From NCBI RefSeq assembly GCF_018143015.1, contig NC_054741.1, positions 55,939,048-56,003,047 on the forward strand: a stretch of DNA of 64,000 nt, in the 5' to 3' direction. Origin of the DNA: Lytechinus variegatus. Lineage: Eukaryota > Echinodermata > Echinoidea > Temnopleuroida > Toxopneustidae. Every line of letters begins with the position of its first letter. The first letter of the stretch is position 1. Positions 23,881-36,600 of the stretch are shown here, piece after piece. The notes below the pieces were generated by a model. It was given only the letters and a program-made list of their open reading frames with translations, had not been told where the DNA came from and did not search any database. A program made the translations under genes and the position numbers.

Positions 23881-24527
23881 GCTTAGGACTGATTGTAGGA
23901 ATTCATGAAGAGCAGACATATCTTACCAATCCACTTATGCGATATGGACAGGAAACTTAAGACCTTAAAATGGGGCAATCTCTTTAAGTAGTCATGAAAA
24001 AGAAGCACATGTCACTACATAAAACAATATAACTCGAAGTGCGAGGAAATATATTTGGTGTATTTGACTTGAAAACTGAAGGTTTTAGTATATACAACAT
24101 GATTATATATCTCGCTAAACAATGCGAGCACCAGGAACAATAAAGACTAATTAGGCCCTGAACAAATTATGTTTCATAATGGAAGAAATGTAATATAACA
24201 TAACATAATTATAATATAATGATCAATAATTTTTTCTTTCCCACTACGTTTCTCTTCCTTTCTCCCTCTTTTTCTCCTTTCCCGTTTTTTTTTGCCAGAC
24301 GATGGGGGGTATTCAGATTATTCAGAATCCCTCCTTTCTGTAATAATTTCCTTTTTATTCAGATTGCATCAGTGTAATATTTTCACGTTTTTGGAAGTTT
24401 ATATTGTGGCCAGTGATATAGCCTAATCATTTAATAAGGAACCCTAATCCCGATGATCATAATTTTTATGATCCTTTTTTATTCATTCTCATCGTACTTC
24501 AAGCCATGCAGTGAGCAAATATACCGG

Positions 24528-24999
24528 TCCCGGGGTCCACTTACATTGACGAGTGGATACCATGCGCGACAAAAAAAAACACGTAAAAAGGATGTCTTTT
24601 TCAAGATCGGGCACGTTACGTACATAACGTTAAGGGTGTCAAAAAAATATTGAAAAAATGGCATCTCTTTCGCTAGGATCAAGCTACGTGTTTAGGGTCA
24701 AATTTGCGGGGATGATAAAACAAAATTAAAATGTTTTAAGAAGGCTGTCCTTAGGTGTGGAAGATGGGCCGTATGTGTGTAAAGCTTAGTAAAGACCGAT
24801 GACCGACGGACCCGTACTAACAATAAATTTCGCTGTAAGTTAGGGGTTCATTTCAGGGAATACTTGCAAAGAGTATCGTTTTGGTTCCAATACTTGTTAA
24901 GGGGTGCATTTTCAGAATATCGAAAATGCGTGTTTAGGGTGCTTTTCGAGACCCCATGGTCGCGCATGGTATCCACTCGTCAATGGGAGTGCCCCCCGG
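24528..24999. mobile_element. CCCGGGG / GGATACCATGCGCGAC hAT-like element, copy 1
   Basis: The left end CCCGGGGTCCACTTACATTG runs on into ACGAGTGGATACCATGCGCG; the right end is the inverted counterpart (CCATGGTCGCGCATGGTATC then CACTCGTCAATGGGAGTG). Copies 2 and 3 are at 45336-45872 and 52781-53303. Flanking duplications are not visible at this copy. Non-coding. Confidence 0.65.
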
Positions 25000-25874
25000 C
25001 CCCTTCCCGCGGCATACATCTTTCATCGCTTTTCATTGAACAAATCTCGACTTAAATTACACATACTGCATGATAGAACAATTTCTCTTTACATTTCTTC
25101 TTGTTTTTATTTTCATTTTTAATAAATAATTAATGCACGCATTAAATTACTAGTGACCCGTGTACGATAAGACTATATAAATTTACGTAATTTTTTTGAA
25201 TGCGCTGTTACAACCGAATCAACAACAACAACATCGTCAACTAAACATTAAAGACTGGAAAAATCCCAGCAGGGAATCCCTGAGATACTTCATGGACGAC
25301 TACCGGTAGTTTGTCCAAGCATGGTAGGGTCCACGGTCTAAGATTATAGTGTCAACGCTGCGGGCTACGCTGCCAGCTATTTTTAGTCTAAACGTAGGCG
25401 ATGCATGAGCGGCAATGCGACATTGCGGCATAGGTCGGTGCTTGGATCTACTGCCAGAGTACTGGAATTTAACAGACAATATTTTTCATTTATCAATTTC
25501 TAACTTTACCAGCAACCCCAGTCACTGTGCAGCGACTCAGTCGCCATAGGTACCGGTATAAGCCTACTTAAAAAAAAACACGCTATAATTATGTAGCCAA
25601 GTGTTCCTGTATAGCCCAGCCCTTAGTCCACCTCCTGGACTGTTGTTATTTTGTACGACACGACTACCAAACACCCAACACACTACAACCCCATAACACA
25701 CATACATACACCCTGAATAGTCATTTTCGGGGAAAGTGAATCAATGGGTAAGGTGAATCACTGGGGGTAAGTGAATCAGTGGAGGGCGCGGGCCCAGGCG
25801 TGTGTGTGTTGGTTATGGTTTGCCCAATCAGTAAAAATCGTCCAGGACGTGGACTACCCAGCCCTAGTCGGCCG

Positions 25875-25985
25875 AGTCTTCTCCGTCTCTCTCACGATGC
25901 AAAATCTGACTTTCGCGCCCCTGAAAATCCGCTTTGGAGCTCCTCCGATTTGCGATCACAACGATCGAAAATTTTATATCCCGAC
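25875..25985 (+). pseudogene. Possible partial duplicate of the first exon of the gene at 26432
   Basis: GTCTTCTCCGTCT followed by an ATG (25897) and TTTGCGATCACAACGATC about 50 bp later mirror the start of the gene at 26413-26483 (AGTCTTCTCCGTCT, ATG, TTTTGCGATCACAACAATC). Both peptides contain a CDHN motif (APPICDHND and TPSFCDHNN). The similarity stops soon after, where repeat sequence begins. Confidence 0.35.
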
Positions 25986-26431
25986 TTGAAAGATTAAAAA
26001 ATAATATTTTCCAAGTCTTCCCCTCATCTTACTTTATTCACTCATCTTCCTCCTCTTATGTTTGCCTTTCCTCTTTTCTCCTCTCTTTTCCCATTTTCCT
26101 TTCTTTTTTTTTTCTTTTTTTTGCTCCGCCAATAGGGGGCCCGGGCCCCTCGCCTCCCCCTGGATCCGCCTATGGCGATCCTTATAACCACTGTTAGGGG
26201 AGAGATCAGTGCTTATAACTAGCGGGTATTATGATCAGTGGTCCTTATGACTGGCGGGTGGACCCGGGGCAAAGTTCCTCAAAGTTCAAGATCGATCACT
26301 GGCCCTCTTTCGACCAAAGACGTTCATGTTTTAGCCCCGATTGCCAAAAGGGAAAGTCCCTACATCACCGGTAATGCAATGCGCAATTCATATCCGGTTT
26401 TTCCAGTACATCAGTCTTCTCCGTCTCCACG

Positions 26432-27539
26432 ATGGATCAATGGATACCGGTACGCACTCCTTCGTTTTGCGATCACAACAATCTTGTCCGCAGCATATCC
26501 ATCGAACCATTGGTTGTGAGGATGCGATCAGACGTTAACCTTGACATATACTTTGACCCAAACGTGAATGGTATTTTGAAAGAGAGCGGGCTTCACTCCA
26601 TCAATTTTGATCGCGATGGGGATGTGCTAACGACTGATGCTTATTATTCAGATAAGGGATTCAGAATTTGGACATTGGCGGAAGTATCTTCTGGTGTCTT
26701 GCTTGTAGAACTTGATCCAAAGTTTGTACCTTCCGACAACAACAAAACAACTGTTCAAAAGCGCATTGAGAAAGTTCGGTATCACAGAGATAAAGTGAAT
26801 GGATCATACTACGGTGGAGATGTTCATAGTTGGCAGAGGTATACACGTCAGTTGCCTCTGGCATGCCAAGTTACCATTGATCGAGATGCACATGCCCTCT
26901 TCATTCAGTCTGATTCATCTCTTCAAAGTGGGAAGTGGTATGCAATTGTACTTCAGCATCGAGAAAATCATTGCACTTGTAGCACTGACATCTACCATTT
27001 TCACTTTGCAAACCCAGAATGCATTGACAGGTACGAGATGGATCAAGGGCTTGTAATTAGTGATGCAGTGCTTCCTTTTCGGTATGTTCCTACTTTTCTA
27101 GATCTCTAGATAAAATTTCACAGCAGTATTCGAAATTTGAATAATAATCATTAACAGGACTATTTCAACATATCTTTGGTCATAGAAAACACTTTTTTCA
27201 TGTTGGTAAGGGGTCATTCTAGATGATTCCAGACCTTTTCTTTCAAGCATATCCCTGATATTAAAAGTTTTGCCTTTGTTCATATTTCACAGGTATTCAC
27301 AAACAAAAATTAGGGTGTCGACTCCAGCAACATCCCCATCCCCCAGCCTTGAAGAAACCCTGAAGTCACATGCTGTAGAGGAACATCGTCAGAAAATGAA
27401 GTTCCTTGAAGATGAACAGAAGATCAAACTGAATTACCTAGAGGAAGAACAGAAGCTCAAATTGGAAGTACTACAGCTAAAGAAGCAAGTAGAGCAAAGG
27501 AAATTAGATCTTATTAAGAAGCACCAAGATGCCATTTAA
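26432..27539 (+). CDS. Unrecognised 298-residue protein with C-terminal coiled coil
   Basis: I do not recognise this gene. Two exons, 26432-27081 and 27293-27539, join through a GT-AG intron; the frame (CG|G) stays open to TAA at 27537-27539. The first ATG begins MDQWIPVRTPSFCDHN. Residues ~20-215 look globular and rich in beta strands. A stretch near residues 145-175 (TIDRDAHALFIQSDSSL then QSGKWYAIVLQH) has the spacing of an Ig-like strand pair, as in Big_5-type domains; this is weak inference. After a Ser/Pro/Thr linker, residues ~235-295 are a charged coiled coil (EEEQKLKLEVLQLKKQVEQR). Such tails occur in MYB/SANT-like and transposon-derived proteins, but no SANT domain is seen. There is no signal peptide or membrane segment. 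Repeats surround the gene. A host gene or a domesticated transposon protein are both possible. Confidence 0.6.
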
Positions 27540-30186
27540 ATATTTGAGTGATTGGAAAAATAAGTTTGGTTCATTTGTATTTAACCATATTCCGGGTTAT
27601 TTGAACCCATCTAACATTTTTTTAAAGCCTTTTTTATGTATTTCTTGTTTTTTTTTTACTTTTTGTGTTTTTGTTTTTCAGATGGAAATCATTGCAGACA
27701 AAATCTGCTCATAAAGAGCAAAAAAATTAATTGATGTTAATCAGAAAAAAGTAGAAATGATTATGAATTTTTGGTTAGAAACACAATTTGAATTTGATTT
27801 GTACATGAATATGGTCATATGTCATGAGCTCGCCCCCTCAAAAAGGGTGGTGCTGTTACACGCTTTGGCTTCGTGCTATAGTAATTCTTAATTACTTTCA
27901 AAACCATAGAGGCTATTCCAACAAATTTAGTATCATTTTAAAGCTGAATTAATAAGGCAATAGCCTGGAAAGTTTCATTGCTGTAGACTTTATAGAACTT
28001 GAGATATAGCTACATGTAGCTCTCAAAAGTCAGGACACCAGAGGTGATGAGTGGTGGTGCCGGAAGCAGCGCTCCCGGAAGCGGCGCCGCCTGTACAAAG
28101 TCAATGGGAAAACGTAATTTCTGGTGCAATTTTTGGGAAAACATCATTATTTTTGTCAAAACTTGGCTTAAACCTACAAACTTGGTATCAAATTAAGGCT
28201 AACATACTCCACTGTCTAATGATTGAAAAGTAGGTTTGGCCATGTCATAGACCTGTGTGATAAGGTTGAAACATAAAAAACTGATAAATTTGTAATGTCT
28301 TAATTTTGACATTTCTTCCAGTTTGACACATATTTGAATTGAATGACAGTTAATGTTAACTAAACTTGCATCGATTGCAAAAAAAAAACACTTCCTATAA
28401 TTCTGAGGGGATGAAAATACTGCTCAGTATTAAGACAAATCATCCAAATTATTAACTGACAAAGGTCTATGACCTTCAAACATCCAGAAAATGTGTTACG
28501 AATTTTAGAATGTTTAGCATTATTTTCTTAAAAGTACCAAGTTTGTACATCTTCACTGATGTCTTATTACACATTCATGTATACATATTTCACTAAATAC
28601 ACACACTGACATTAAAAAGTAAGTGTTTGTGTGAAATGGTCAAAAGGAACCTACCTCAAATGCTATACCAAAGGACTGCATACTATATTTTGGCTTTGAA
28701 CTCTTCAAAACCCGCCATGGCTTTAAACTATCAAACACAGACTATGTGGATATAATGTGTGCAATTGCACTTCAGAAACTTCTTTCATGAAGCTGCAGAA
28801 CTCATATAAATTTATGTATGTTTGTACATACAGCATCTGCAAACTTGTTTCATTCTTTACCCCTGAACCTACAGTGTATAGACATTGTCTCTTGCATGTC
28901 ATCATCACTTGGCAGATCATTGTAATAAGAGCCTTGGTAAGCAAATTGTGTAACTTACATGTACATTTCAATTGTTACTTTTCCTTTGAATTGTTTACCG
29001 GTATGTACCATCAATTCCTTTTAAAATGTTAATAACTTATACATTCTGATGTACAAGGCAAAGAAAACCCAACAAATGTTGGTATTGCAAGCATGATAAC
29101 ACCTGATATATATAGTATACGATTCCTGAAACGCATGATTTTGGGGGGCTAAAGTCAGGGTCAATTTTCAGATCATTAATTGAACATGAACGCTACACAA
29201 TTATATATTGTTAGAAAGGTCTGAATGTGTTCTGTCATAATATAGTATTATTTTTGTCATAGGGGGACTACACCAAATTTTATGACAAAAACCATGAGAT
29301 TAAAAAAAACATCAGAATTTCCCTATTCAAGTCCATGTAAAACTGTTGACTTACACCTAATTTTATTTTTGAGTGCAGATTTGGATTCCTTGTGCAATTT
29401 CCTTTCAGAAAATGTATACTTTTGCTATCATAGGGTGTATACTTTGTCAGATAAATGTTTTTAAAGTTGAAAGTGTGCTGCGAAAGCAAAAATCACCATG
29501 TAATGCAAAAGGGTGCGACCTCATGATGCATGACCATATACGTTTTTAAGCAATTTCTGGTCTGGCATGCACTTACATAATTTTGTGTAATTTTGTATGT
29601 TTTGCATACCCACTACCCAGTCATCGCAAATTTGGTCTTAAGAGTTGCGCGAGACTTAGTACAGTGCGGTCCAAAAAATTTATGCGGCATAATTAAAACG
29701 ATAAATGTCGAGGGGGCAGATTCCCCCTCCCCCCCTCCTGAGCATATGGGATGTGAAATGCACATTTCATACTAGGTGAAATTTTGAAAGCATGATGGAT
29801 TCAAAGAAATTATCAAGAGAATTGTTATTTGTATCATACCAATCATTCATCATGCAAATCATTAATTTTAATAAACAGTTACTGAAAACTATCAGGACTT
29901 ACATTAACTTATTTAGGCTATGGCTTCGGATACCCCATTGATTGGCCAGCCTCAATGCTCTTTTGCTGGCCTTGGATGTTTGTGCCCATTATAATTTTTC
30001 CCCATTTGTAGTGTAAAATATTCCCTTTTTGAATTGTTGCCATGCTCTAGGTAAAGTATTACAATTTAAGGCATCAACTTTATACCATATGAATTAAAAG
30101 AAAAAAAAAACTTGACACCTTGACACATCTTTGTGAGATCATGCAATCTTAGCTGAAAACCGATAATTCTGATCACCAACACAGAA

Positions 30187-30415
30187 AATCTTCTGTGGGA
30201 CGGTGTATTAATACTGCTTCATAACAAACCTGACATCTGATGGAATTCCGTGCTTAGTTTGCTTATTTCTAAGCAATTAAGCATTTTCTTCCAGAGCCAC
30301 TTTGGACACATATTTTTTGATATACATACAATTAAACACTTGGGTGGTTATTTTATTGGATTCTGTTCGAATTCATTTTGAGATCATTACCACTACTGGT
30401 ATTTATCTTTGAGGA
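30187..30415 (+). repeat. Dispersed repeat, also at 36298-36525
   Basis: About 230 bp match the segment 36298-36525 at moderate divergence, including TGTGGGAC.GTGTATTAATA, TTCCAGAGCCACTT..GCAC and TTTTGAGAT..TTACCA..GGTATTTATCTTT. The second copy is in MDH2 intron 4 (between exons 4 and 5). Family unknown. Confidence 0.6.
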
Positions 30416-30446
30416 AAAAATATTTTGCGAACACAATCATTATAGA

Positions 30447-30905
30447 TGGCATGAAAGAGTATTTTCTCTTAAATAATTTGATACCATATTTATGTGGTAT
30501 GTATTAATGCTTGAATAATCAGGGGTATTTTTTACTGTGATGTAGAGTTTAATTTGCGCCAAAGCAATGCAATGAATGAATCTAGATGCCAATGTAATCA
30601 TACATGAGTTAGTAATAGTAAACACATTTGCAAACCCCTTTTAATGAAATTAACTTGAGGATACTTATAAGCATTTATTAAGTCTTATGTTGATTATTGA
30701 AAAGGGTGTTTTGCATTGGATTTTAATGCAACCCTTGTCGGATCATCGCATCATTGACATCTAGATTTATTAACTGCAGTAATTCATTACTTTGGTACAA
30801 GTCAAAATATGCATCACTGCAAAGTATAGGTCTACTAATTATCCAAGCACATATCACATATGGTTTCAAATTAATTGGGAGAAGATACTCTTTCCAGCCA
30901 TATTA
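30447..30905. repeat. Inverted-repeat element, ~95-bp arms
   Basis: 30447-30540 and about 30810-30905 are diverged inverted copies (ATGGCATGAAAGAGTATTTT against ATGGCTGGAAAGAGTATCTT in inverse). Open frames in the two arms mirror each other and are not genes. Confidence 0.55.
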
Positions 30906-31395
30906 ATGATTATATTTTTGCTTCAAATGGGGATTTGTAAGTGTCGAGTTTTTTTTACTCATACGGTATACATGTACATACAGATGTATATATGACGTTC
31001 TTCGCTTATAATGAACAACCTACTCTTGGTGTTAGATACGCCCCTCCTTTTTCAAACATATGCACTGTTATGTCTGTATGAGCTCTGATATCATTCATGT
31101 TTTGAGCTAAATGAGTCTTTATGGCAATATGTCTAGTAACATAGGCTAGTTGTACACGGAATCGCACACCTCTCTTGTCAGTTACTTGAGAAAGACGAAA
31201 GGACATCGTCAGAAACTTGTGCATCAAATAAACTTTCATGTTGGAATAAAGCATGGACATGTCAACCTTGTTTTTTTTTCATTGTTGCTCCAACACATGG
31301 ACCCTTCAGAATAGGATATACTCGTGTTTCAAGCCAAATACCTCTTTATGGCAATATGCCCAGTAACAAAGGCTAGTTGTACACGGCATCTATAA

Positions 31396-32107
31396 ATATA
31401 TAAACCCCTCCAAAAAAGGTTTGGAAAATTGTGTTCGGCCATTAATTTCTCCCAATTTTACACAATGCGTATTTAATATCATTCAAAAGATAAAGTAATT
31501 TTTTTTAGAATGATACCATGCTTGTTATGATCATGCCATCACAAAAAGAGCAGGATTCAAGTGTTGGATGAGGTCTAAATTGAAAAGCTGCAAAACAAGC
31601 AGACATGTACATGTAGTCATGATGGGTCATTACAGAACATGACTCTTGTGTGTGTCAATACAGATGAAAATCCATTCAAATCAAGTCCCTGCTTCTGTAG
31701 TGATGGTACTGTGAGATAACATGGTTTGAGTCGTAGTTTGAAATACCCATGCATGTTTGTTATGTTTTTGGTTGTGCAGAGGTGTGTTTGATTCCATGTT
31801 AATGGTGATGTTAATGTGCATGAAAACATTTAAAAGAAATCGCTGAGAAACTCACTCATCACCACCGAAAAAACAACAGTGACTTTCAATATTGTGTCAT
31901 TTTGCAACTTTTGAATTTTGACCTTGCCCCAGATTTCATGGCACTGCACCTCCATGTGAACCATAATCATATCATGTAGGGTATCATTTTAAAGAAAATT
32001 AAATGATCTATTCACTGCTATTAATAACACATAACATATTTATATAAACCAAGAAGGGATTTTCGATCAAAGTCAGATGTCCAAACTTTTTTTGAGGAGT
32101 TTATATG
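31396..32107. mobile_element. TIR element with TATAAAC..CTC..AAAAAAG..TTTGGA ends
   Basis: The left end ATATAAACCCCTCCAAAAAA (then GGTTTGGA) and the right end TCCAAACTTTTTTTGAGGAG (then TTTATAT) are inverted repeats of ~27 bp, flanked by AT-rich sequence consistent with TA insertion. The ~710-bp interior has no intact transposase, so it is a mariner-like non-autonomous element at best. Confidence 0.6.
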
Positions 32108-32950
32108 TATATCCCTTCAGATAGCATGTTTAGGCTGGAGTGAAGTAACCCCTTTGATATTTTGAGCTATCATGAAAATGCGCTATAAGTGAATCTGGCC
32201 CCCCAAAAAAAAAATTTACACAAACACATTGAATTCTTTTTAGAAATAAAATTTGGATTCGTTGTGCCAACTCAATTTATGGGTTTACTAAATGGATCAC
32301 TGTTACATTACATTTTCTCAAAAGCATCCTAGAATTCTCAGAAAAGTTTACCTATAACCAGTTAAAAATACCCCCATGTCAGTGGATCCAAACGAATCTT
32401 ATACAAAGACATATGAAAAAAAAGCCCAATATAACTTTTTTTTGTATAAAATAAATGTAATGGTGCCATATTTGTACGAGTCAAACAGTGGGCCTTCATA
32501 ATTATACAAGGAATTTCCTTGAAAATTTACCATTTAAAACTCTACCTGGTTAATAGAGATCATCACCATCTACCAAACTGTTATAACCATGAAGTTAAAA
32601 AAAAAAGGAAGCGTGACATCAAACTGCAGTTTTCTGATACCTTCTTTAATGCATTAATATCATTTGAGGATATTGTTAACATCTGAAAGGAATCATCACA
32701 AATAGACAAGCTGGTGAAACCACTAGCTGACATTTGATCCACTAGTTATTACGTCATTGTGTACCTCTCCCTTCACATGGGGTATCCTCTTACAAGTTTT
32801 GAATTGTTTTCTCTTCTTTAACCGGACCTTCTCATTTGATAACTGGGACAAGATTCGCAAGGATAGGAGTAAATCTTTGACCTTTTGCCTAACATTGAAC
32901 AATGCCTACGTGAATGACAAACTTAGTTCGACCAATTCATCTTGTTACCC

Positions 32951-33128
32951 AGTGGGTGCTTCATAAACCTGTTCTTAACTTACAAGCAACTGTAATAACT
33001 GGTGGTCCTTTCTTGTGGTAAATTATGTGCACAAATTTTCATTGGTGTTTATTCAGCTTCTAAAAAGGATCACCAGTTGTTCATAAAGTGGCTTGTAATT
33101 TACATACAGCTTTATGAAACGCCCACCT
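32951..33128. mobile_element. Hairpin MITE (GGGTGTTTCATAAAGC family)
   Basis: The ends GTGGGTGCTTCATAAACCTG and (inverted) AGGTGGGCGTTTCATAAAGC bound inner arms TTACAAGCAACTGTAATAAC / TTGTTCATAAAGTGGCTTGT. It is a diverged relative of 1240-1413. Confidence 0.65.
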
Positions 33129-33497
33129 GGTATGAAAGCTAGCACCATTAATATCTATACCTCTGAAAATAGGCTGCTAACATACTCGTTATAAATATAT
33201 TAAAGAACTGAAAATCTCTATGAGAATTTTCAGACAACATGTTTTTTGAGTTGACCAAATTTCAACAATCTCATTAATAAATTACAATCTGTAGCGATTA
33301 AACTGATTTCATTTATTTTTTACTTCTTTCAATGAATATAACTTGAAAAGTCTAATATAAAGAATGCCAAATATCAATGATTGACATTTATGTCTAAAAC
33401 AACTCCTCCTACCAATAATGATAAGACTTATTTCAATCCGTAGGCCTTCTGTCTTGTGTAGCACTTGGCAACAACAAAAAAGAGGAAGTACAATCAT

Positions 33498-33503
33498 TTT
33501 ATT
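33498..33503 (-). terminator. Candidate MDH2 poly(A) signal
   Basis: AATAAA on the - strand lies 163 bases after the MDH2 stop. A second AATAAA is at 33312-33317. Which is used cannot be told from sequence. Confidence 0.45.
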
Positions 33504-33665
33504 CATACACTTCAACACAAATAATTGAACAATTTTTCCTCAAATCATATTACTTCTAAGGAACCAGGTGTTGCTATCATCATTTTGTACACTGAAACCG
33601 TTACCTTGCTAAAAATCAGTAGCGTCAGACGCAATATATAAAACTCTGTGTGAATAGAAAGGTTT

Positions 33666-36600
33666 TTATGCGACAAAGTCTTCTCCCTTCTTGATACTTG
33701 ATTTGAGTTCACCCATGGCCTCCTCTACACGCTGCTTCTCAAAGTCGGATAGCTCACCAAATCCAAGGTTTTTCGCCATACCGGTTTTCTGTATTTTTAG
33801 AAGCACAATTAAAAACGAAATATATATATTTGTAACAATACATACATGGCAAAGTTATTGAAATATTGTTCCAGCATACATATCAAAGAGCAAAATCGAA
33901 AGCAAAGTAAGGGGAAAAAATTGCAGTACCAGTTTAAAACATTGTTAATTAATAATAATATTTTTTATTCGCACTTTTCCCAGAATGGTGCGTTACAGCA
34001 TATTATTACCCCGGTCAATGGATTCATTTCAGCATATTATTACCTCGGTCATTAGATTCATTTCTTACCAGAAGTTGACCTAGCATTAGAACATTTTTTT
34101 ATTATGATTATAGCCCTGAATATTATTTGATTATCACCTTAGGAACAATGAACATTAGAAGACAAAACCACAATTCTTTATATTCAAATACAGGACAAAA
34201 TTGGAAATTAATCCTTACCACTTGTAAAAATATACTCAACAAAAATGCTAAATTGCAATTAACATATTATTGATCTAACTTTTCAATCACCAATAACTTT
34301 CTATTTCCTTTCCAAATTCCAATTTCTTTCAAACATTTGACATTATATTTTCTTTTTTTTCTTCTTTCATCATTCTATTTTTTCTTCTTTTTCACTTTGC
34401 ACCCAATTTTTTTTTTTCTCTATATCAAGGTTGGTTTCCCACTTATTAAAATTGAATCAACTTATATACAGATCTCACAATTGAGCAAATTCTGCAACTA
34501 CTTACCCCAAGGAGGATAGGGTTGGCAAAATACGGTGACTCCGTCAAGTCGGATCTGACGAAAGCACACTCAACAACACCTTCCTTTCCATTGATAGCTT
34601 GAAGAAGCTGAATAAGTTAAAAAACGATAGTTACTTATTGTTTTACATTGTAATTCTTGATACTGCTTTTAGTCTTTTTTTTCACCCATGTTGTGGTCTT
34701 TTGAATGGTATAAATTACATTTCATCTGAAAGAGGATGAAAGCTGAAAGTGAGACCAGGCGAGACCAAAATTATAGTCATATTTTTGAGAAATACAACTA
34801 AATTACCAATGGAAACATGGAAACCACAATGAATTTAGTCTCAATACAACAATGAATTTCAATATATATTTGCATAATTCTTGATACTTACAGAGAAACA
34901 AAATCTTGCTGCAGCAAATGCCATAGAAAGGGTGGCTGAACCCTGTGGAACAAAAAAAGGCAATTCACAGTATTCAGAAGTTTTCAATACAAACTGAAAT
35001 TTGAGCCCATCTATATTATTGGTAAAGTGTTAATAATGTAAAATTATATCATCCAACACTCTAATCTAAAAAAAAATATTTTTTCCGAACATTAAAATCT
35101 AAATCTTTCTTTTCAACCATCAAAATTCAGAATTTTGTTCTATCTAGTGCCCTCTTGGTGATGTGTTTTGAATCTTACAAATCTATTAGACATTAGAATG
35201 CTATTTTTTTTGCGATTCCTTACTTAGGAAGATTCATAAAAAAATGAAGACGTTAGAAACCCAATCAAAATAAATTTTGATGGAAAACCTCAAAATTTAT
35301 CCATTAGAACACATATTTCATATCCTTCAAATGATAATTGCTTTAGGGCATGCCGGGTATTCATATCATTTACTAATGAATTGGGATTACATGCACTTTG
35401 GGATTCACCAAAGTGATTGAAATACCGTACACACAAAGCCAAAACGATTTTTAGTTATTAACAATATGTATTTCAAAATTGGTCAGAAATACATCATTGA
35501 TATACCTACTAAAGTTTGGGAACCTAATGCTATAGAATGATCACAAACAAATTTAAATCAACCTTGGTAAAATATATAATTCACGATAGGACTTAATAAT
35601 TCTTTAGTGTTATCACTATCAAGGTAACAAAAACTACACACAAGTCACAATCTGGGGGAAATCCCTCATGTTCAGGTCTATAGAAGGGCTCTTTTAAAAA
35701 AATACTATACTTTACTGGAATCAGCCTTTGCCTATTTCTAATTTTTGCTGGGGGTGGGGGGGGGGGCTGAAGGGAATGACAAAGAAAATTATATCACTAT
35801 ATTATTGGGGAATATTAATTGATTCTTGGAAATACTTACAGCTCCAGCTTTGGCCTCCACAACTTCAGTTCCTGCATTCTGGATGCGTTCAGTGAGAGAT
35901 GGCAGCTCGTCTTCAGTGAAGCTGACTTTTGGTGCAGTCTATGTAAGAATAAGAGAGTACCCTAAGTTAAACCCAAATCTAGTGAACTAATACGTACTCC
36001 CGCCAGAGCTGCATTTTATGTCGATTCCCCCAACATGGTCTAAGTTCACTGACCCTAAATGACCTTTGACCTTGGTCATGCGACCTGAAACTCGGGCAGG
36101 ATGTTCAGTAATACTTGATTGACCTTATGGCTATGTTTCATGAACTAGGTCCATATACTTTCTAAGTTATGCTGTCAAATAAAAAACTTAACCTTCGGTT
36201 AAGGTTTGGTGTTGACGCCGCCGCCGTCTGTAAAGCGGTGCCTATAGTCTCACTCTGCTTCGCAGGTGAGACAAAAAAAAATCATGATCATAAAGGCATA
36301 TGTGGGACAGTGTATTAATATTGTTTGGAAAAAAACCTGACATTTTATAGAGTTCTGTGCTTATTTTGCTCATTTCTCAGCAATTGCCCATTTCTTTCCA
36401 GAGCCACTTGGCACATATTTTTAATTCATACATAGGCCTACAAACCTTTGGGTGGCCATTTGATTGGATTCAGTTTGAACTCATTTTGAGATTGTTACCA
36501 GAATTGGTATTTATCTTTAAGGTAGGGTATAGCGTTAAATCCAGGGTTTAATTCGGTCATTCCATTAATGTGTGAAATTTACAGCGGAGCAAATGTCGTG

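Larger units (their letters stand above)
21187..26431. other. Intergenic region, transposon-rich
   Basis: This lies between the protease start and the unrecognised two-exon gene. It holds a hairpin MITE, the twin palindromes, copy 3 of the AGGACAAGTCC family and one copy of the CCCGGGG / GGATACCATGCGCGAC element. It also contains GC-rich words such as GCGAGCGCGAAG, characteristic of larger repeat elements, and a transposon end (CCCTGGATCCGCCTATG) at about 26155-26175. I see no further gene. Confidence 0.65.
27540..33665. other. Intergenic region, repeats only
   Basis: No gene is supported between the unrecognised gene and the 3' end of MDH2. The region holds a diverged fragment related to the piggyBac-like MITE of 62647-63397 (about 29500-29735, with AGTTGCGCGAGACTT and AAATGTCGAGGGGG). 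It also has a dispersed repeat (30187-30415), an inverted-repeat element (30447-30905), a ~55-bp direct repeat (31109-31166 and 31333-31391), a 700-bp TIR element (31396-32107) and a hairpin MITE (32951-33128). Confidence 0.65.

Noticed and set aside
30440-30995. Two similar short open frames on opposite strands
   Set aside because: Their similarity comes from a diverged inverted repeat, not from a gene pair.
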